Part shown: positions 61,701 to 64,000 of the stretch, one piece after another
Position numbering within the stretch: the first letter of the stretch is position 1
How the letters are laid out: each line of letters begins with the position of its first letter
Assembly: GCA_009733775.1 (NCBI GenBank)
Contig: WOGZ01000150.1
Span: 1 to 64,000, forward strand
DNA length: 64,000 bases
Direction: 5' to 3'
DNA from: Alectoria sarmentosa
Taxonomy: Eukaryota; Ascomycota; Lecanoromycetes; Lecanorales; Parmeliaceae
Translations under genes and position numbers: made by a program
Notes under the pieces: generated by a model
Databases searched by the model: none
What the model was told of the DNA's origin: nothing
The model's input: the letters and a program-made list of their open reading frames with translations, nothing else

Positions 61701-64000
61701 TCAAGTTGCTTAATAAACAATCATAATAATTGTCTTTCATCGAAAGTCTTTTATATTCTTAAAGACGATAATGCGCTTGTTAATCGTTTCATTTTATTAT
61801 GTTTTTTTTTAATAAAAATCTTTCTTCTCAACGATCTTCTCAATCGTAAACGATTTAATATTTTGAAAAAAAGATTGACGTGTTTTAAAACAACTCGTTT
61901 TTTCGATTTCAATGAAATCGAAGTTGAACGAAATGAATTTGATGTCCTAAAATAAGATTTATCGATGTTTTCGAATTCGAAAATTTAATTAAAGACACAT
62001 AATGAGATAAAAAAATTGTTTTCCTTCGTCAAAACGTTGAAGAATTTAAAAAAATAAATGCGAAAACACGAACGAAAATGTGTTTTAATGATAAAAGATT
62101 CGAAATAATAAAACGAATTTCGAGAATATTTTGAAAAGTAATATAATGTTCAGATGTTGAAATATTCTATCGATATATTTTTGAAATTAATATTTATTCA
62201 AAATCGATAATTCGGATTTCAATATCGGCTGCGATGATTTTAAAGTCGATTAATCATTTAAACTTCTCAAAGCCTTCAGGATTTTTTTTGCGATTTTCAT
62301 ATTCGAACATTCTTTTGATCGTTTTAAAATCTTTTTCATTGAATTCTCAAATAATTTCATTAATTAATATAATAATCTTTTTCAAGATTTTATATAAAAT
62401 AGAACTTTTCGTTTTTATCTTTTTTCGTCAATTATCGCGCGTTTTTTTTTATATATTTAAATAAAAATTTTCTTTCACATCGTGCTTTGATTTTTGATTT
62501 TCAAATATAAAAATTTATTTAACGTTTCGTAAAGCTGAGTGCCCTCATTGAACGTGATTTATTGTTTTTAAAAATGCTTTATATAAATTTTCGATTAACG
62601 ATTTTAAAATTTGAAGTTTTTCTTTAAATTTAACTTTTTTATTCTTCGATTTCGAAATAAGATCTTTTAAAATGATTTTTTCAAAGATCGATTTTGAATT
62701 TGACGATTTTGTTTTTATTTTGATTGTGAAATTTTCGATCGCGTCGTTAAAGTCGATTGCTTATAATAAAATTATTATAATTTTTAAAGCATTATTTATT
62801 TCAAATCCAATACTCTATTTTTTTTTTTTTTCATCGACGAGATTTCGTTATAATTTGTCTTCGAATTCAATAGATTTTTTTTTTTTTTCCTCGAAATTGT
62901 CGTTTTTCTCGTTATTTTTCGTGATCTTTAACAAAAAGATTACATTCGATTTCGATTTGAATCTTTTAATCTTCGAAATTGAATTCAAAACATCGGTTTT
63001 TTTTTGGTTTTTTAAAGATTTAATCATAATATTTAAAAACATTCTTTGTGACGTATTTAAATCTTTCATTAAATGAAATGTCGATTTATTAACAATGTTA
63101 ATGTTCGAGATTCTTAAACTCTCGACCGGCGGATCGTAATCATTGTTTTAAATCGTGCATTTTTGTTTTTGATAAATTATTTGATTTTTATTTGATAACA
63201 CATTGTTAATAATGTGAACGATATTATGTTTTAAATTAACGTTCACATTTTCAATGTTAAAGAATTGATAAATTTCGAATATTATTTAATAAAATCACTT
63301 TTCGAAATTATTAAACGTTTTCGAAATTCTTTTTTTATGTAAATAAAAAGAATTCAAATATTTATGAAAAATTGCGAGATACGCGACTTTTCGCTTAATT
63401 TTAATTAAGTTCGATTTTATAATCTTCATTATTTAGGCGTCGAACAGATTTAAGTTAATTGACGAAAATAATTTCGTGTTATTTGCGTTTGTTTTATTCA
63501 AAAATCTATCAATTTTCGATAACGATTCATTATAATAATATTTTAACGTCGTTAAATTTTTATTTATTTATCGTTTTGGCATTTGCGAGGTTATAAGTTA
63601 AACTTTTTTTATCGTTTTTTTCTCTTTTTTATTCCTCGTTTTCTTATTTTTCGTTATAATTTTTATCAAAAAATCGTTTATATACCCTTTTTCGTAATTA
63701 ATGTTATATAAAAAAAAATATTGATTAATAATTTAAAAAGCGGATCGAGACGATTATAAAAATCGTTTTAAAAAAAGAGTTTTAGATTCTTGATCCTTTC
63801 AATGCGTGAAAAAATGTGAAACGTAAAAAGCGATTTTCGAATATTATAATTCAATATCGAGAAAAGAATGTTTTCGTATTAAAATTAATTAATAATCGAA
63901 TCTTTTTATTGTTCAAATCTAATTTGATTAATAATGAAAATGATTTTTTTCAAAATGAATTCGTAATTAAAATGATGATTTGAAATGCGTTTAATTTAAT
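58721..64000. other. A/T-rich RIP desert with LTR-like fragments
   Basis: No intact gene. Fragments similar to the central part of the TRIM LTR (CGATTGAGTTTAGCGCGATTTGACA type) recur at about 59845-59880 and 60825-60860, so more diverged family members are present. TATATA-rich simple sequence fills about 59050-59200. Low-complexity frames such as 62672-63076 carry only F/I/K/N-rich translations and are not genes. Confidence 0.6.

Noticed and set aside
62672..63076. 134-aa F/I/K/N-rich frame in the last desert
   Set aside because: Expected by chance in A/T-rich DNA; no motif.
1..64000. CRISPR arrays, rRNA or tRNA genes
   Set aside because: No regularly spaced palindromic repeats and no cloverleaf with a convincing B box were found by eye; the tandem arrays at 19.4-20.3 kb have no unique spacers.

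Overview
The window looks like a chromosome segment of a filamentous ascomycete (Pezizomycotina). Evidence: many short GT-AG introns (about 45-70 bp) with CTRAC-type branch sites, recognisable fungal housekeeping genes (ERG1, DPM1, PRP4-type kinase, TMA7, Dap1-type heme protein, Ran1-type kinase), and a sharp two-compartment layout. Gene-rich, GC-balanced islands (about 9.9-16.3 kb and 24.8-56.4 kb) alternate with extremely A/T-rich deserts (1-9.2, 16.4-20.2, 20.9-24.8 and 56.4-64 kb). Repeat copies in the deserts differ mainly by C-to-T and G-to-A, the signature of RIP (repeat-induced point mutation).

Deserts. 1175-8159 is a complete but RIP-ruined LTR/Copia retrotransposon on the minus strand, with 135-bp LTRs, a 5-bp target-site duplication (TSD), and a zinc-knuckle relic and an RT-box relic still visible. 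16354-19254 and 57644-58565 are two copies (full and internally deleted) of a DNA transposon with long terminal inverted repeats. The short copy sits inside a solo LTR of the same family as a miniature LTR element (TRIM) at 56584-57516. 20927-24870 is another inverted-repeat-bounded element. Minisatellites and an inverted pair of a TCAACAAT-rich repeat fill other parts.

Island 1 (9.9-16.3 kb): Nudix ADP-ribose pyrophosphatase-like gene (+), squalene epoxidase ERG1 (+), then uncertain sequence with a coiled-coil reading frame carrying one in-frame stop.

Island 2 (24.8-56.4 kb): PRP4-type splicing kinase (-) divergent from ribosome-associated TMA7 (+); an unnamed conserved-looking coiled-coil protein (-) divergent from a Dap1/MAPR heme protein (+), a regulator of sterol P450s that makes a functional echo of ERG1; a type II membrane M28 metallopeptidase (+); a Ran1-like kinase (-); a 4-kb intergenic region with a Tc1-type MITE; a secreted DUF7872-like gene (-), probably damaged; a polytopic membrane protein (+); DPM1 (+); an SDR oxidoreductase (-); and an unnamed helical protein (-). 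The genes look like an ordinary mixture of housekeeping and lineage genes, not a biosynthetic cluster.

The most striking signal is in the introns. Beside normal 45-70 bp introns, four or five genes carry a second class (about 95-180 bp) that share a GTACGT/GTAAGT start, an internal box near TTGAGTCTTGAGACA and a 3' box TGCTGACTC(C/G)GAA just before the acceptor. They behave like introner-like elements, i.e. mobile introns. Gene models below were spliced by hand. In every model except the DUF7872-like one the reading-frame phases close and the total is a whole number of codons.
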